The notes: generated from the sequence alone by a model not told the origin. DNA of 64,000 bases from Pseudalkalibacillus hwajinpoensis (GCF_039851965.1 NZ_CP156674.1:1240001-1304000), one strand, 5' to 3'; shown: positions 1-8,256, numbered from the stretch's first letter. Program-made: numbers and translations.

Positions 1-26
1 ACGACACCAATTTGAATGCCGTCCTT

Positions 27-452
27 TTAAATTAATGTCTTTTTAAATGAATAGCTCACACGATCGTAGTCCATTTTTTCTTCATAAAAGCGATGGGCTT
101 CTTTTCGATGCAAACCTGACGAGAGTGTAATATTGCTATAACCGCGATCTTTCGCCCATTCTTCTACAAATGTAAGCAGCATTTCACCATATCCTTTCGA
201 GCGATGGGCGCTCCCTGTGACAAGATCGCAAACCCATACAGACCGACCGTTATACAGCGTGATCATTGGCTTAAAACCAGTAACTGCAACGACCTCACCT
301 CTCTGGTACAGCGCATATAATTGATACATATCTTTCTCACGGGCTTCTGCCACTAAAGATAGATACTGCTCTTCATCCAGTTGTGTGCGCAGTTCTTTTA
401 TCACCTTAAACGCTTCCATCACCTCTTCAATTGTTCGCATTTCTTTAATCAT
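27..452 (-). CDS. GNAT family N-acetyltransferase
   Basis: A 141-aa single-domain GNAT protein that would transfer an acetyl group from acetyl-CoA to an unidentified amine. The acetyl-CoA loop is recognisable around residues 83-92 (HRSKGYGEML, the R/Q-x-x-G-x-G/A motif), followed by the typical helix (TFVEEWAKDRGY) and a C-terminal part reading HRFYEEKMDY, as in the usual A/YxFYxKxGF segment. The start is ATG 450-452 with AAAGGAGG close upstream; this ribosome-binding site overlaps the stop region of the decayed acetyltransferase gene upstream, so the two were probably cotranscribed. The substrate cannot be read from the sequence. Confidence 0.85.
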   Translation of the reverse strand: MIKEMRTIEEVMEAFKVIKELRTQLDEEQYLSLVAEAREKDMYQLYALYQRGEVVAVTGFKPMITLYNGRSVWVCDLVTGSAHRSKGYGEMLLTFVEEWAKDRGYSNITLSSGLHRKEAHRFYEEKMDYDRVSYSFKKTLI

Positions 453-607
453 ATTAATCCTCCTTTGAATGACAGGCGTATGAATATCCGAGACAGTGAA
501 ACACTGACTTCTCTAAAAATCGGCTGACTCATTGGCCTCGCATCAACCGTTAAATAAGAGCGGTTCAACTCAAGTGCTTCCTTAGCCCGTGCTGCGAGAA
601 GTTTCGT

Positions 608-764
608 ATAAAGTGAAACTTCCATTTAGGGGGTTTTGCTTCCTCCCCCTGTGATGGTTAGTTGAACCAATCGGACCTTTGGGGGCAGTTGACCCCTACC
701 TAACATCTCGATTGACTTATGTGCCTTAGGTGGGGGTTTTACTGCCCCTTAAGGCTGGGATAAA
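608..764 (+). repeat. Interspersed structured repeat, copy A (inside GNAT gene)
   Basis: 157 bp including the flanking ATAAA on both sides (608-612 and 760-764); the net insertion is 152 bp. It begins ATAAA-GTGAAACTTCC and ends GGCTGGG-ATAAA. Internal stems are visible: AGGGGG with CCCCCT, GGTTAGTTGAACC, GGGGCAGTTGACCCC, and ACCTAA with TTAGGT; AGTAAAACCCCC can also pair with GGGGGCAGTT. The reading frame of the host gene is restored exactly by its removal, so it is a genuine insertion. It has no ORF and must be mobilised in trans. Confidence 0.9.
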
Positions 765-1303
765 ATCCATTCCCCCTATAATTCGGTAGCGTAGCACCTC
801 CCCAGAGACTCGCAAAGCTTTTACCTTCTTTATACATCCATGCAGCACTAACAAGCTGCTTTTCTTCATAAATTCCATAAATAAAAAGGCCTTCTGGATT
901 TCCCTTCTTATCACGCCAAAGTCTTATCCCGAGATCCTCATGTGACTCGTCCCAGATCGCATCCTCTAACCCCACGATAACCTTTATTCCATTTCCATCT
1001 TTTATTTCGCAGATCTGAGAAGTATCCTCGCCTAGCAATAGATGGTCTTTCGTGAGCTCTATTACCATCAACGCCTCAGGATCTTCACAAGTAAATCCAT
1101 TCGCCTTGAAATTCTCCTTAAAATTAGCTGGCGAATCACGGCTGTATACCTTCCATTCAAACCCCTGCTTCGCCTCTTGAAAACGAGCTACTTCCTCCTG
1201 AATTGCTTTATGTATGTTCTGTTCATCCAGGTTCGAATAGATGACAAACCCTTTTTCCTCATGCTCGGAAACGTGACGAATAACGAATTCCGACTCCTCG
1301 CGC

Positions 1304-1461
1304 ATAAAGTGAAAATTCCATAAGAGGGGGTTTTCTTTCATCCCCCTCTGATGGTTAGTTGAACCAATCGGACCTTTAGGGGCAGTTGACCCCTACCTAA
1401 CATCTCGATTGACTTATGTGCCTTAGGTGGGGGGGTTACTGCCACTTAAGGGTGGGATAAA
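1304..1461 (+). repeat. Interspersed structured repeat, copy B (inside same GNAT gene)
   Basis: 158 bp including ATAAA at both ends (1304-1308 and 1457-1461), net insertion 153 bp. It is nearly identical to copy A in the central part, with a longer first hairpin (AGAGGGGG with CCCCCTCT). Orientation is the same as copies A and C. Removing it joins GGT-TTT-AT to GCGCGAGGAG, restoring PPGFMREESEF of the GNAT protein. The ATG at 1305 that seems to start the downstream frame is formed at the insertion boundary. Confidence 0.9.
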
Positions 1462-1591
1462 ACCTGGCGGATTAACATCTCTCCTCATTTCTTGATCAAA
1501 CAATTTTCTCAGTTCTTCTTTTTTCAATTCCCTTCACTCCCTTCCGTGCTACTATTTCTAATTCTACAAACAAAAATAGCATCCTTTTGAC

Positions 1592-1620
1592 AAATAAAAA
1601 AAGCCTGCCTAAAGGCAGGA
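1592..1620 (-). terminator. Terminator of the siderophore operon
   Basis: On the minus strand CCTGCC-TTTA-GGCAGG is followed by CTTTTTTTATTT, just after the ATPase stop at 1623. A good Rho-independent terminator closing the uptake operon. Confidence 0.85.
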
Positions 1621-1622
1621 GG

Positions 1623-2441
1623 TTACAGGCCAGCTCCAGCAGTAACATACTGATCTTCCGTGCATAATCCAAATGGCAAACAGAGCGGCTGTCCTGTTCT
1701 TGGATCATAGATAATATCGCTTCGAACGCCAAACACATCTTCCAGAATTTCTGACTTCATCACATCTTTTGGTGTTCCTGTTTTCATGACCGTTCCGTTT
1801 TTAATCGCAACCATATGGCCAGCATATCGGCTTGCATGATTCAAATCATGAACAACCATTACAATTGTCCTTCCCTCCTGGCGATTTAGCTTTTGCAGAA
1901 GCTCGAGTACCTCAAGCTGGTGAGCCATGTCAAGAAACGTTGTCGGTTCATCTAGAAACAGAAGATTTGTATCCTGCGCGAGTGCCATCGCAATCCAGGC
2001 GCGCTGGCGTTGACCTCCTGATAGCTGGTCTATCGGACGGTTTGCAAATTCGGATATGCCTGTCATTTCAATAGCCCAGGCAATTTTCTCTTTGTCTTCA
2101 ATTGTTAACGCTTTCAATCCCTTCTGATGGGGAAATCGTCCGTAAGTCACAAGCTCAAGCACGGTCAGACCTTCAGGTGCTGTTGGATTTTGTGGAAGGA
2201 TCGCCATTTTCTTTGCGACTTCACGCGTATGCTGCTCATGGATTGCTTTCCCATCAAGGTACACAGCCCCGCTTTTGGGTTTCATTAATCGTGCCAGCGA
2301 TTTAAGAATAGTTGATTTGCCCGATCCATTCGCACCGACAAGAGCCGTAATCTCGCCTTCAGGAATATTGAGATTAAGTTGATCGACTATGATGTTATCC
2401 TGGTATCCGATTTTAAGATTATCTGTTTGAATCACGAGCAA
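1623..2441 (-). CDS. Iron-siderophore ABC transporter ATP-binding protein (FhuC/FecE/YusV type)
   Basis: A 272-aa cytoplasmic ATPase that would power import of a ferric siderophore or similar chelate. Walker A GANGSGKST is at residues 36-44, signature LSGGQRQR at about 140-147 and Walker B LLFLDEP at about 160-166, with the D-loop and H-loop (VVHDLNHASRYA) of the FecE subfamily. Length is normal. It is the last gene of the five-gene operon and follows the reductase gene by 14 bp. The start chosen is TTG 2439-2441 behind AAAGGAATG; GTG two codons later is an alternative. It could also serve permeases encoded elsewhere, as YusV does in Bacillus subtilis. Confidence 0.92.
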   Translation of the reverse strand: MLVIQTDNLKIGYQDNIIVDQLNLNIPEGEITALVGANGSGKSTILKSLARLMKPKSGAVYLDGKAIHEQHTREVAKKMAILPQNPTAPEGLTVLELVTYGRFPHQKGLKALTIEDKEKIAWAIEMTGISEFANRPIDQLSGGQRQRAWIAMALAQDTNLLFLDEPTTFLDMAHQLEVLELLQKLNRQEGRTIVMVVHDLNHASRYAGHMVAIKNGTVMKTGTPKDVMKSEILEDVFGVRSDIIYDPRTGQPLCLPFGLCTEDQYVTAGAGL

Positions 2442-2455
2442 ACATTCCTTTCTGT

Positions 2456-3463
2456 TTATACTTCAACAAAGTCTTTATGATGGGTTGAGTACATCGCCAT
2501 GGCCTCAGCCTCAGGATCAAGGTAAGCTTTCGCACTATTCAATGCTTTCGGTCCTTCCGCTAGGCCTCCTGCGATAAGAGATAAGCGATTCGGATACGTA
2601 ACAATATCGCCCGCTGCAAAAATGCCTGGGATACTCGTTTCCATTTTCCCGTCTGTGACTACCTTACCATCAATCATGTTTAGTCCCCACTCTTTGATAC
2701 CGCCGAGATCGAGGTCGAAACCATGATTGACAAGTAATTCATCAATTTCTAGCTCCTCAATTTTGCCTGTATCCACGTGTGTGAGCCTGACTTTCTCGAT
2801 TCGATTCCCATCACCAATCAATCCTGAAACATAGCACAGGCACCTGATCTTTGTACTTGAGTTTGTCATTTCAGTCACGCTGTTCTCATGGCAACTGAAT
2901 GCTTCACGTCGATGCACGATCATTACTTTTTTCGCAAGCGGCTCAAGCATGTTAGCCCAGTCGACAGCTGAATCGCCACCACCGGAAATTAGAACATGCT
3001 TTCCACTAAAATACTCAAGTCGGTCAACGGAATAATGAAGATTGCCTCCTTCATACTGAAGCGCTTCCTCAATAGGGAGTTTCTTCACACCGAGCGTCCC
3101 ATGACCAATAGCAAGAATGACCGATCGCGTATGATGCCTATTTCCGTTATGACTGATTAGAGTATATGTACCATCATCTTCCCGTTTAAGATCATTTACC
3201 CGTTCTTCAAATACCATCGTCGGGTCAAAGGTTTGCGCCTGTTCACTAAGCTGTTTAATAAGGTCAGCCCCAGATATACCTGGAATCGCGCCGATGTCTC
3301 TTAGAATTTTCTCTGGATAGAAATACGTCACCTTACCACCGACCTGCGGCAAATATTCGATTACCTTCGTTTTTAATTCCCGCATCCCACTATAGAAAGC
3401 TGTAAAAAGGCCAATTGGGCCCCCGCCAATAATCGTAACGTCGTACAAGTCTTTGTTCTCCAC
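2456..3463 (-). CDS. FAD/NAD(P)H oxidoreductase, ferredoxin-NADP reductase type 2 (YcgT/YumC/IruO-like)
   Basis: A 335-aa thioredoxin-reductase-like flavoprotein. The FAD-binding GGGPIG is at residues 13-18, the NADPH-binding GGGDSA at 161-166 and the C-terminal FAD motif GIFAAGDI near 285. It lacks the redox CxxC of thioredoxin reductase, as expected for the type-2 ferredoxin-NADP reductase family. Its position between permease and ATPase genes of a Fur-box siderophore operon suggests a role like IruO of Staphylococcus: delivering electrons for reductive iron release from the imported siderophore (inference from context). Residues CLCYV near 210 contain two cysteines of unknown meaning. A 12-bp gap separates it from the permease gene. 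Confidence 0.85.
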   Translation of the reverse strand: MENKDLYDVTIIGGGPIGLFTAFYSGMRELKTKVIEYLPQVGGKVTYFYPEKILRDIGAIPGISGADLIKQLSEQAQTFDPTMVFEERVNDLKREDDGTYTLISHNGNRHHTRSVILAIGHGTLGVKKLPIEEALQYEGGNLHYSVDRLEYFSGKHVLISGGGDSAVDWANMLEPLAKKVMIVHRREAFSCHENSVTEMTNSSTKIRCLCYVSGLIGDGNRIEKVRLTHVDTGKIEELEIDELLVNHGFDLDLGGIKEWGLNMIDGKVVTDGKMETSIPGIFAAGDIVTYPNRLSLIAGGLAEGPKALNSAKAYLDPEAEAMAMYSTHHKDFVEV

Positions 3464-3475
3464 TTTCGTTCCCTC

Positions 3476-4510
3476 CTATGCTTTCGCTTTCGCAAGTAAA
3501 TATAAAAAGTAAGGGGCACCAATAATCGCAACCATAATACCGGCATGAATTTCTGAAGGGGCAAGAATCGTCCGACCGATCGTATCTGCTACGAGAAGAA
3601 CAAGTCCTCCCGATAGAGCTGATAATGGCAGGAGAAATCGATGGTGATTACCAACAAACTGCCTGGCAAGATGTGGACCAACAAGTCCAACAAATCCAAT
3701 ACCTCCGCTAACAGATACACAAGCGGATGCAAGAGCAACTGCAGCACCAAGGAGCATAAAACGCTCCTTTTCAACTCTCACGCCCATTCCGATTGCAAGC
3801 TTTTCACCAAAGTTTAGCCCATCAAGCATTCTTGCTTTATAGAAAATAAAAGTGAACAGCACGATAATCCACGGTAATAGGGTACGCACGTGCACCCACG
3901 TCGTCCCCCATATTTTCCCTGCTAGCCACACGGCAATAAACTGGTAATCAAATGGATCCATCCTGAGTGTTAAAATCGTGATTAAAGCACCAATTCCTGC
4001 TGCAACTGCGATACCATTTAAAATCAAACGTTGTGGCATAAGCCCTTCGCTTCTGCTATAGGAGAGAACGTAAATGATAACAGCAGTGAGGAAGCCGCCG
4101 ACAAGGGCAAGAAACGGCATAAGCAGGATTGGCGCATCAGTCGTTTTTGGAAAAAACGATACAAACACAACAACCATCAGCGCTGCTCCACTATTGATAC
4201 CAAGAATACCCGGATCTGCAAGAGCGTTTCTAGAAACACCCTGAAGTATACACCCGGAAACTGCAAGTCCTGCACCGACGAGAACTGCGATCACTATTCG
4301 CGGTAATCGAAATTCAAACAGAATTAAGCTCTGTTTTTCTGTTCCATAACCGAATAGTGTTTTCACAACTTCTAATGGACTTAAATTCGTTAAGCCCGTA
4401 TTCATACTAATAAAAAAGGTAGCAAGTATGAGGATAAAGAAAACACCCATCACTATGAACCGTCGCCTGTTTTTCTTATGCTGCCCATCAAAAAGCGTAT
4501 TTGTACCCAT
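3476..4510 (-). CDS. Iron-siderophore ABC transporter permease (FecCD family), second subunit
   Basis: A 344-aa polytopic membrane protein of the FecCD/BtuC family with about nine to ten hydrophobic segments. Family motifs visible are EFRLPRI, GNALADPGILGINSGA-like (here NALADPGILG) and GGIGFVGLVGPHLAR near the C-terminus, the segment that contacts the ATPase. The frame extends farther upstream, but the true start is ATG 4508-4510, preceded by GGGAGAG and overlapping the upstream stop as TAATG. This translational coupling implies equal amounts of the two permeases. It forms the transmembrane heterodimer with the preceding gene product. Confidence 0.92.
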   Translation of the reverse strand: MGTNTLFDGQHKKNRRRFIVMGVFFILILATFFISMNTGLTNLSPLEVVKTLFGYGTEKQSLILFEFRLPRIVIAVLVGAGLAVSGCILQGVSRNALADPGILGINSGAALMVVVFVSFFPKTTDAPILLMPFLALVGGFLTAVIIYVLSYSRSEGLMPQRLILNGIAVAAGIGALITILTLRMDPFDYQFIAVWLAGKIWGTTWVHVRTLLPWIIVLFTFIFYKARMLDGLNFGEKLAIGMGVRVEKERFMLLGAAVALASACVSVSGGIGFVGLVGPHLARQFVGNHHRFLLPLSALSGGLVLLVADTIGRTILAPSEIHAGIMVAIIGAPYFLYLLAKAKA

Positions 4511-5562
4511 TACAGCTCTCTCCCTTCTCGTCTTGCTACAAAGAGAAAGAATGGAACGCCTACAAGTGCAAAGATGGCGCCAATAGGCGTCTCGTACGGT
4601 GCATTTATTATCCTTGCACCCATATCGGCAACAATCATGAATAATCCGCCGAGAACGGCCGAACATGGAATGATCCAACGGTAGTCCACACCGACAAGAA
4701 ATCTTGCAATGTGAGGGATAACAAGACCTACGAAACCGATCGGCCCTACAGCTGAAACAGCAGCACCAGCCAGAACAAGCACAACAATTGCTGCAAGTCC
4801 TTTTATTAATTTAGTACGTTGCCCGAGTCCCACGGCGACATCTTCACCAAGACTTAAGAGGGATATTGATTTTGAAAGAAATAACGCAGCAATAAGAGCA
4901 GCGATTATCCATGGCAGAAGCAGTTGAATTTGTGGCCATTTCAATCCGGCAGTTCCCCCTGCAAACCAGAAAGCCAGGTTCTGCGAGAGCTGAAAATGGA
5001 TTGCAACTCCTTCACTTACTGCGGTAAATAATGCACTAACCGCAGCTCCTGCTAAAACTAGCCGGATAGGTGACAAACCATTTCTCGAGAGCGAGCCTAT
5101 TCCAAATACGAGTCCAGCACCAATGCCTGCTCCTATGAACGATAGAAGCATCAAGTAGGTATAGGACAGGCCAGGGAAAAATGCGAAGCTAAGCGCTATC
5201 ATTAATGTTGCACCTGCATTCAGTCCAAGTAGCCCTGAATCAGCAAGTGGATTCCTCGTTACTCCCTGCATGATCGCACCCGCCACAGCAAAACTCGCCC
5301 CGATTATAATGTCTGCGACAGACCGTGGCAGTCGAAATTCTCGAATGATCGAATGCTCTGTGGAAGCAGCATCAAACCTAAAAATCGCGTCCCACACTGT
5401 AGCCAGCTTGACATCAGCCGCACCAAGCGCGACAGAAAATCCGAGACTAAGAATCAGGACCACTGTTCCAGCGACGAGAATTAGCATAGCAGCGAAGGGT
5501 CTCGATTGGATGGCGAGCTGCTCCTTCATCGCTCCTTCCATTGACTTAGTTGATTTAGACAT
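4510..5562 (-). CDS. Iron-siderophore ABC transporter permease (FecCD family), first subunit
   Basis: A 350-aa FecCD-family permease with the motifs EFRLPRS, NPLADSGLLGLNAGA and GPIGFVGLVIPHIAR, and about nine to ten membrane segments. The start is ATG 5560-5562 because AAGGAG (5570-5575 on the plus strand as CTCCTT) lies seven bases upstream; the GTG at 5583 has no ribosome-binding site. The stop overlaps the start of the next permease by one base. A stem-loop at 5602-5621 separates it from the binding-protein gene and probably lowers its expression relative to that gene. Confidence 0.92.
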   Translation of the reverse strand: MSKSTKSMEGAMKEQLAIQSRPFAAMLILVAGTVVLILSLGFSVALGAADVKLATVWDAIFRFDAASTEHSIIREFRLPRSVADIIIGASFAVAGAIMQGVTRNPLADSGLLGLNAGATLMIALSFAFFPGLSYTYLMLLSFIGAGIGAGLVFGIGSLSRNGLSPIRLVLAGAAVSALFTAVSEGVAIHFQLSQNLAFWFAGGTAGLKWPQIQLLLPWIIAALIAALFLSKSISLLSLGEDVAVGLGQRTKLIKGLAAIVVLVLAGAAVSAVGPIGFVGLVIPHIARFLVGVDYRWIIPCSAVLGGLFMIVADMGARIINAPYETPIGAIFALVGVPFFLFVARREGREL

Positions 5563-5601
5563 ACTACTTCTCCTTGTTTCCACGTGAATTTTGAAGAAAA
5601 C

Positions 5602-5621
5602 CCTGGTGCTTGAGCACCAGG
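5602..5621 (-). terminator. Intra-operon stem-loop (partial terminator) after the binding-protein gene
   Basis: CCTGGTGC-TTGA-GCACCAGG is a perfect 8-bp stem between the lipoprotein gene and the first permease gene. On the minus strand it is followed by GTTTTCTT, a modest T-tract. It probably acts as an attenuator or 3-prime-end stabiliser giving an excess of binding protein. Confidence 0.7.
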
Positions 5622-5628
5622 AATTCTT

Positions 5629-6594
5629 TTAATTATTCTCTTTAAGTGTTTCAACAATCAAATCCAATTGGCCTTCAACCGCAATAGGATCGTAGTAATA
5701 CATATCGTCAAAATTCATTTCATAAAGCTGTCCATTCTTAACCGCATCAAGGTTTTGCCAGAGTGCACTTTCCTTCGTTTCCTTCAATGCGTCTTGATTA
5801 TCCTCTGCAGCATATTCGGTATAAAACATGTGATCTGCAGCAAATTCTGGTAAGACTTCTAATGAAATCTTCTTCCAGTTATCTCCCTCGATCACTTCTT
5901 TCTGAATTTTCTCAGGAGCTTTTAAATCCAGTGCATCGTAGATCACCTGACCACCGCGACCAAAGTTATCACCGAATACATAGAAGTCTTTTGTTTGGAC
6001 TTCATAAATCCCAACGGTTTCATCTTCTCCAATAACACCATCTAACTCTTTCTTAGCTGCTTCGGCTTTCTCATCGAATTCTTTAATCCAATCTTCTGCA
6101 GCGTCTTCCTTACCTGCAATTTCACCCATTGCTTTCACTTCCTCATCGAGCGAGTCATATGTACCGAAAGGCATTAATACCGTTGGGGCAATTTTGGAAA
6201 GTAAATCATATTGTTCCTGATCTGTAACCACTATTAAATCTGGATCAAGCGATGTCACCTTTTCAACTGATGGAGGCGTACCTATATCTTCAATGTCAGC
6301 AATTTGATCCTCGGTAAAATAAGGATTATCAAGTACAAATTGGTCAGGAGCCCCTACTGGTGTGATGCCCATTGCAAGGAAATATCCTACGTAATCTGTA
6401 GCAACAATACGCTCCGGTTCAGAAGGAATTTCAAACTCCTGTCCATCTGGCAGTGTAAATGTTCTCATCTCATTGCTTTTCTCGTCTTCCCCTGATCCTT
6501 CCGCCTCACTCGAAGATTCGTTACCGCATGCCGCTAAAATTAGAACTAGTACGAGTATCAGTAAAAAAGGCACTCCATTTTTGGTGAATTTCAT
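5629..6594 (-). CDS. Iron-siderophore binding lipoprotein (FeuA/YfiY type)
   Basis: A 321-aa class-III periplasmic-binding-like protein anchored outside the membrane. The signal peptide ends in a lipobox with Cys23 (LILAAC), followed by an acidic Ser/Glu linker. The body contains IVATDYVGYFLAMG and YEVQTKDFYVFG as in ferric-siderophore binding proteins. It captures the chelate and delivers it to the two FecCD permeases encoded downstream. The gene starts behind GGGGGAGAGGGA, and a Fur-like box overlaps its promoter region. The exact ligand (hydroxamate, catecholate or carboxylate) cannot be deduced. Confidence 0.93.
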   Translation of the reverse strand: MKFTKNGVPFLLILVLVLILAACGNESSSEAEGSGEDEKSNEMRTFTLPDGQEFEIPSEPERIVATDYVGYFLAMGITPVGAPDQFVLDNPYFTEDQIADIEDIGTPPSVEKVTSLDPDLIVVTDQEQYDLLSKIAPTVLMPFGTYDSLDEEVKAMGEIAGKEDAAEDWIKEFDEKAEAAKKELDGVIGEDETVGIYEVQTKDFYVFGDNFGRGGQVIYDALDLKAPEKIQKEVIEGDNWKKISLEVLPEFAADHMFYTEYAAEDNQDALKETKESALWQNLDAVKNGQLYEMNFDDMYYYDPIAVEGQLDLIVETLKENN

Positions 6595-6625
6595 AGTATG
6601 TATCCCTCTCCCCCTTAAATGATAT

Positions 6626-6640
6626 TGAGATTCATTATCA
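6626..6640 (-). promoter_or_regulatory. Fur box
   Basis: TGAGATTCATTATCA matches the 7-1-7 Fur consensus TGATAATNATTATCA at 13 of 15 positions and lies 32 bp upstream of the lipoprotein start, with the related GATATTGAGATTCATTATC extending the symmetry. It indicates repression of the operon by Fur in iron-replete cells. Confidence 0.75.
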
Positions 6641-6842
6641 TTTAAAATAATAGCATCTATTCGTCACTATGTCTAGATGATGTAAAATAAGTTTCTTTGC
6701 CGCGACACCCTACTTAAAATAGCCTTGTTAACGCTTACTCACATGTTTAATAAATAAAAGATAAAGAAAAAGTGGTTTACAGTTACTTATCTCAGGTTAT
6801 TAATACAGATGTTCAATAAATAAAATGGATCATTATTTTTTA

Positions 6843-6859
6843 TGTTAGGATTCCTTACA
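6843..6859 (+). promoter_or_regulatory. GlnR/TnrA binding site upstream of glutamine synthetase
   Basis: TGTTAGGATTCCTTACA fits the GlnR/TnrA consensus TGTNAN7TNACA exactly. It lies about 75 bp before the glutamine synthetase ATG. The site predicts nitrogen control; whether as activation or repression depends on the transcription start, which I could not fix. Confidence 0.75.
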
Positions 6860-6933
6860 TAAAAACACAATAATCTGCAAATATCATTAGAATGGACACT
6901 AACAAAAAAATTAAAGGTGAGGTTATTTAATCC

Positions 6934-8256
6934 ATGACATTAACGAAGAATAGTATTCAACAGGACATCATGAAGGAAGCTAAAGAAAAGAAGGTCGAAT
7001 TTATTCGCCTTGAATTCACTGACATGCTTGGCGAAACGAAAAACGTAGAACTTCCAATTGAAGAATTGGAAAGCGTAATGAACAACGAAGCTATGTTTGA
7101 CAGCTCTTCCATTGCTGGTTTCTCTGATATCCAGGAAAGTGATATGTACCTTTTCCCTGATCTTGAAACATTCAAAGTCCTACCAGACGCCGTTGATCAG
7201 GATTGTATCGCTCGCTTTATCTGTGACATCCATACACCAGATGGCGAACCATTCGAAGGTGATCCGCGCTTTATTCTGAAGAGAGCTATGAAAGAAGCAG
7301 AAGACATGGGCTATACTGTTAACGTTGGTCCTGAACCTGAATTCTTCCTATTCAAATTAGATAAAGACGGTTATCCAATCCGTAAGATGAACGACCGTGC
7401 TGGCTATTTCGATGCATCACCGAAAGATAAAGGTGACCAGGTTCGTCGTGACATCGTTCGTACCCTTAAGAAATTCGGCTTTGAAATGGAAGCTTCCCAC
7501 CATGAAGTAGCACAGGGACAGCATGAGATCAACTTCCGTTTTGACAGCGTAATTAAAGCAGCTGACAATATCCAAACATTTAAAAATGTTGTAAAAGACG
7601 TTGCAACAAGCCACGAATATCATGCAACATTTATGCCGAAGCCAATTGCTGGTGAGAACGGATCTGGTATGCACTGCCACCTCTCCCTTTTCACAAATGG
7701 CAAAAGTGCATTTTATGACGAGAACGACGCTGAAGGTATCTCAACTACAATGAAACAATTTATGGCAGGTATTCTTTCACATGCAAATGGACTAGCTGCT
7801 ATTACAAATCCGAACGTTAACTCATACAAGCGTCTTGTGCCAGGTTATGAAGCACCAGTTAGTGTGGCATGGTCTCACTCTAACCGAAGCTGTATGATCC
7901 GCGTTCCTACAACGCGTGGAATGGGTACTCGCTTTGAAATTCGTAACCCTGATCCAACAGCTAACCCTTACCTTACTTTAGCAGCAGTAATCCACGCTGG
8001 TTTAGAAGGAATCCGCGATAACCTTGATGCAGGTGAACCTGAAACGCGTAATCTTTATGAAGTTAATATAGATGACGTTCCGACGCTCCCAACCAACTTA
8101 AAAGAGGCAATCAAAGCACTTCGAGAAGATAAAGTGGTTATGGATGCACTTGGTGATCACACATCTAGAGTGTATATTGAGGAAAAAGAAAAAGAATGGA
8201 TCGAATACTCTCTCATGGTTAGTCAGTGGGAAGTTGACCGTTATATGAATAAGTAA
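6934..8256 (+). CDS. glnA: Type I glutamine synthetase paralogue
   Basis: A 440-aa glutamine synthetase (ATP, glutamate and ammonia to glutamine), cytoplasmic dodecamer. Characteristic motifs are GPEPEFFLF, EASHHEVAQGQHEI (metal and glutamate ligands), NGSGMHCHLS (ATP binding), SYKRLVPGYEAP (Glu flap) and NPYL near the C-terminus. No glnR gene precedes it, so it is outside the usual glnRA operon. Where the feedback-inhibited Bacillus enzyme has SSIEGFVRIEESDMYL, this one has SSIAGFSDIQESDMYL: the arginine known in B. subtilis to be needed for glutamine feedback inhibition (Arg62) is replaced by Asp. It may therefore be a feedback-resistant isoenzyme (inference). Ribosome-binding site AAAGGTGAGG. 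Confidence 0.93.
   Translation: MTLTKNSIQQDIMKEAKEKKVEFIRLEFTDMLGETKNVELPIEELESVMNNEAMFDSSSIAGFSDIQESDMYLFPDLETFKVLPDAVDQDCIARFICDIHTPDGEPFEGDPRFILKRAMKEAEDMGYTVNVGPEPEFFLFKLDKDGYPIRKMNDRAGYFDASPKDKGDQVRRDIVRTLKKFGFEMEASHHEVAQGQHEINFRFDSVIKAADNIQTFKNVVKDVATSHEYHATFMPKPIAGENGSGMHCHLSLFTNGKSAFYDENDAEGISTTMKQFMAGILSHANGLAAITNPNVNSYKRLVPGYEAPVSVAWSHSNRSCMIRVPTTRGMGTRFEIRNPDPTANPYLTLAAVIHAGLEGIRDNLDAGEPETRNLYEVNIDDVPTLPTNLKEAIKALREDKVVMDALGDHTSRVYIEEKEKEWIEYSLMVSQWEVDRYMNK

Larger units (their letters stand above)
454..1527 (-). pseudogene. GNAT acetyltransferase gene interrupted by two repeat insertions and a frameshift
   Basis: On the minus strand the gene starts at TTG 1525-1527 behind AAGGGAGTGA, encodes KKEELRKLFDQEMRRD, and is interrupted at 1461 by repeat copy B. 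It resumes at 1303 (REESEFVIRH), continues to YRGNGFY, is interrupted by copy A (764-608), and resumes with TKLLAARAKEALELNR and YLTVDARPMSQPI. After that an extra T in a T5 run near 510 shifts the frame; the corrected reading continues LEKSVFHCLGYSYACHSKED to TAA 454-456. Removing 152 and 153 bp of insert and one base leaves 768 bp, exactly 256 codons, the length expected for this GNAT subfamily. The open frame 739-1341 is only the residue between the two insertions. Enzymatic function is very probably lost. Confidence 0.9.

Noticed and set aside
739..1341. Stand-alone 200-aa acetyltransferase gene
   Set aside because: Its first and last codons lie in repeat copies B and A; it is the middle part of the interrupted GNAT gene, not a separate gene.
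4511..4678. N-terminal extension of the second FecCD permease
   Set aside because: The extra residues are not membrane-permease-like and overlap the upstream permease gene; ATG 4510 has a ribosome-binding site.
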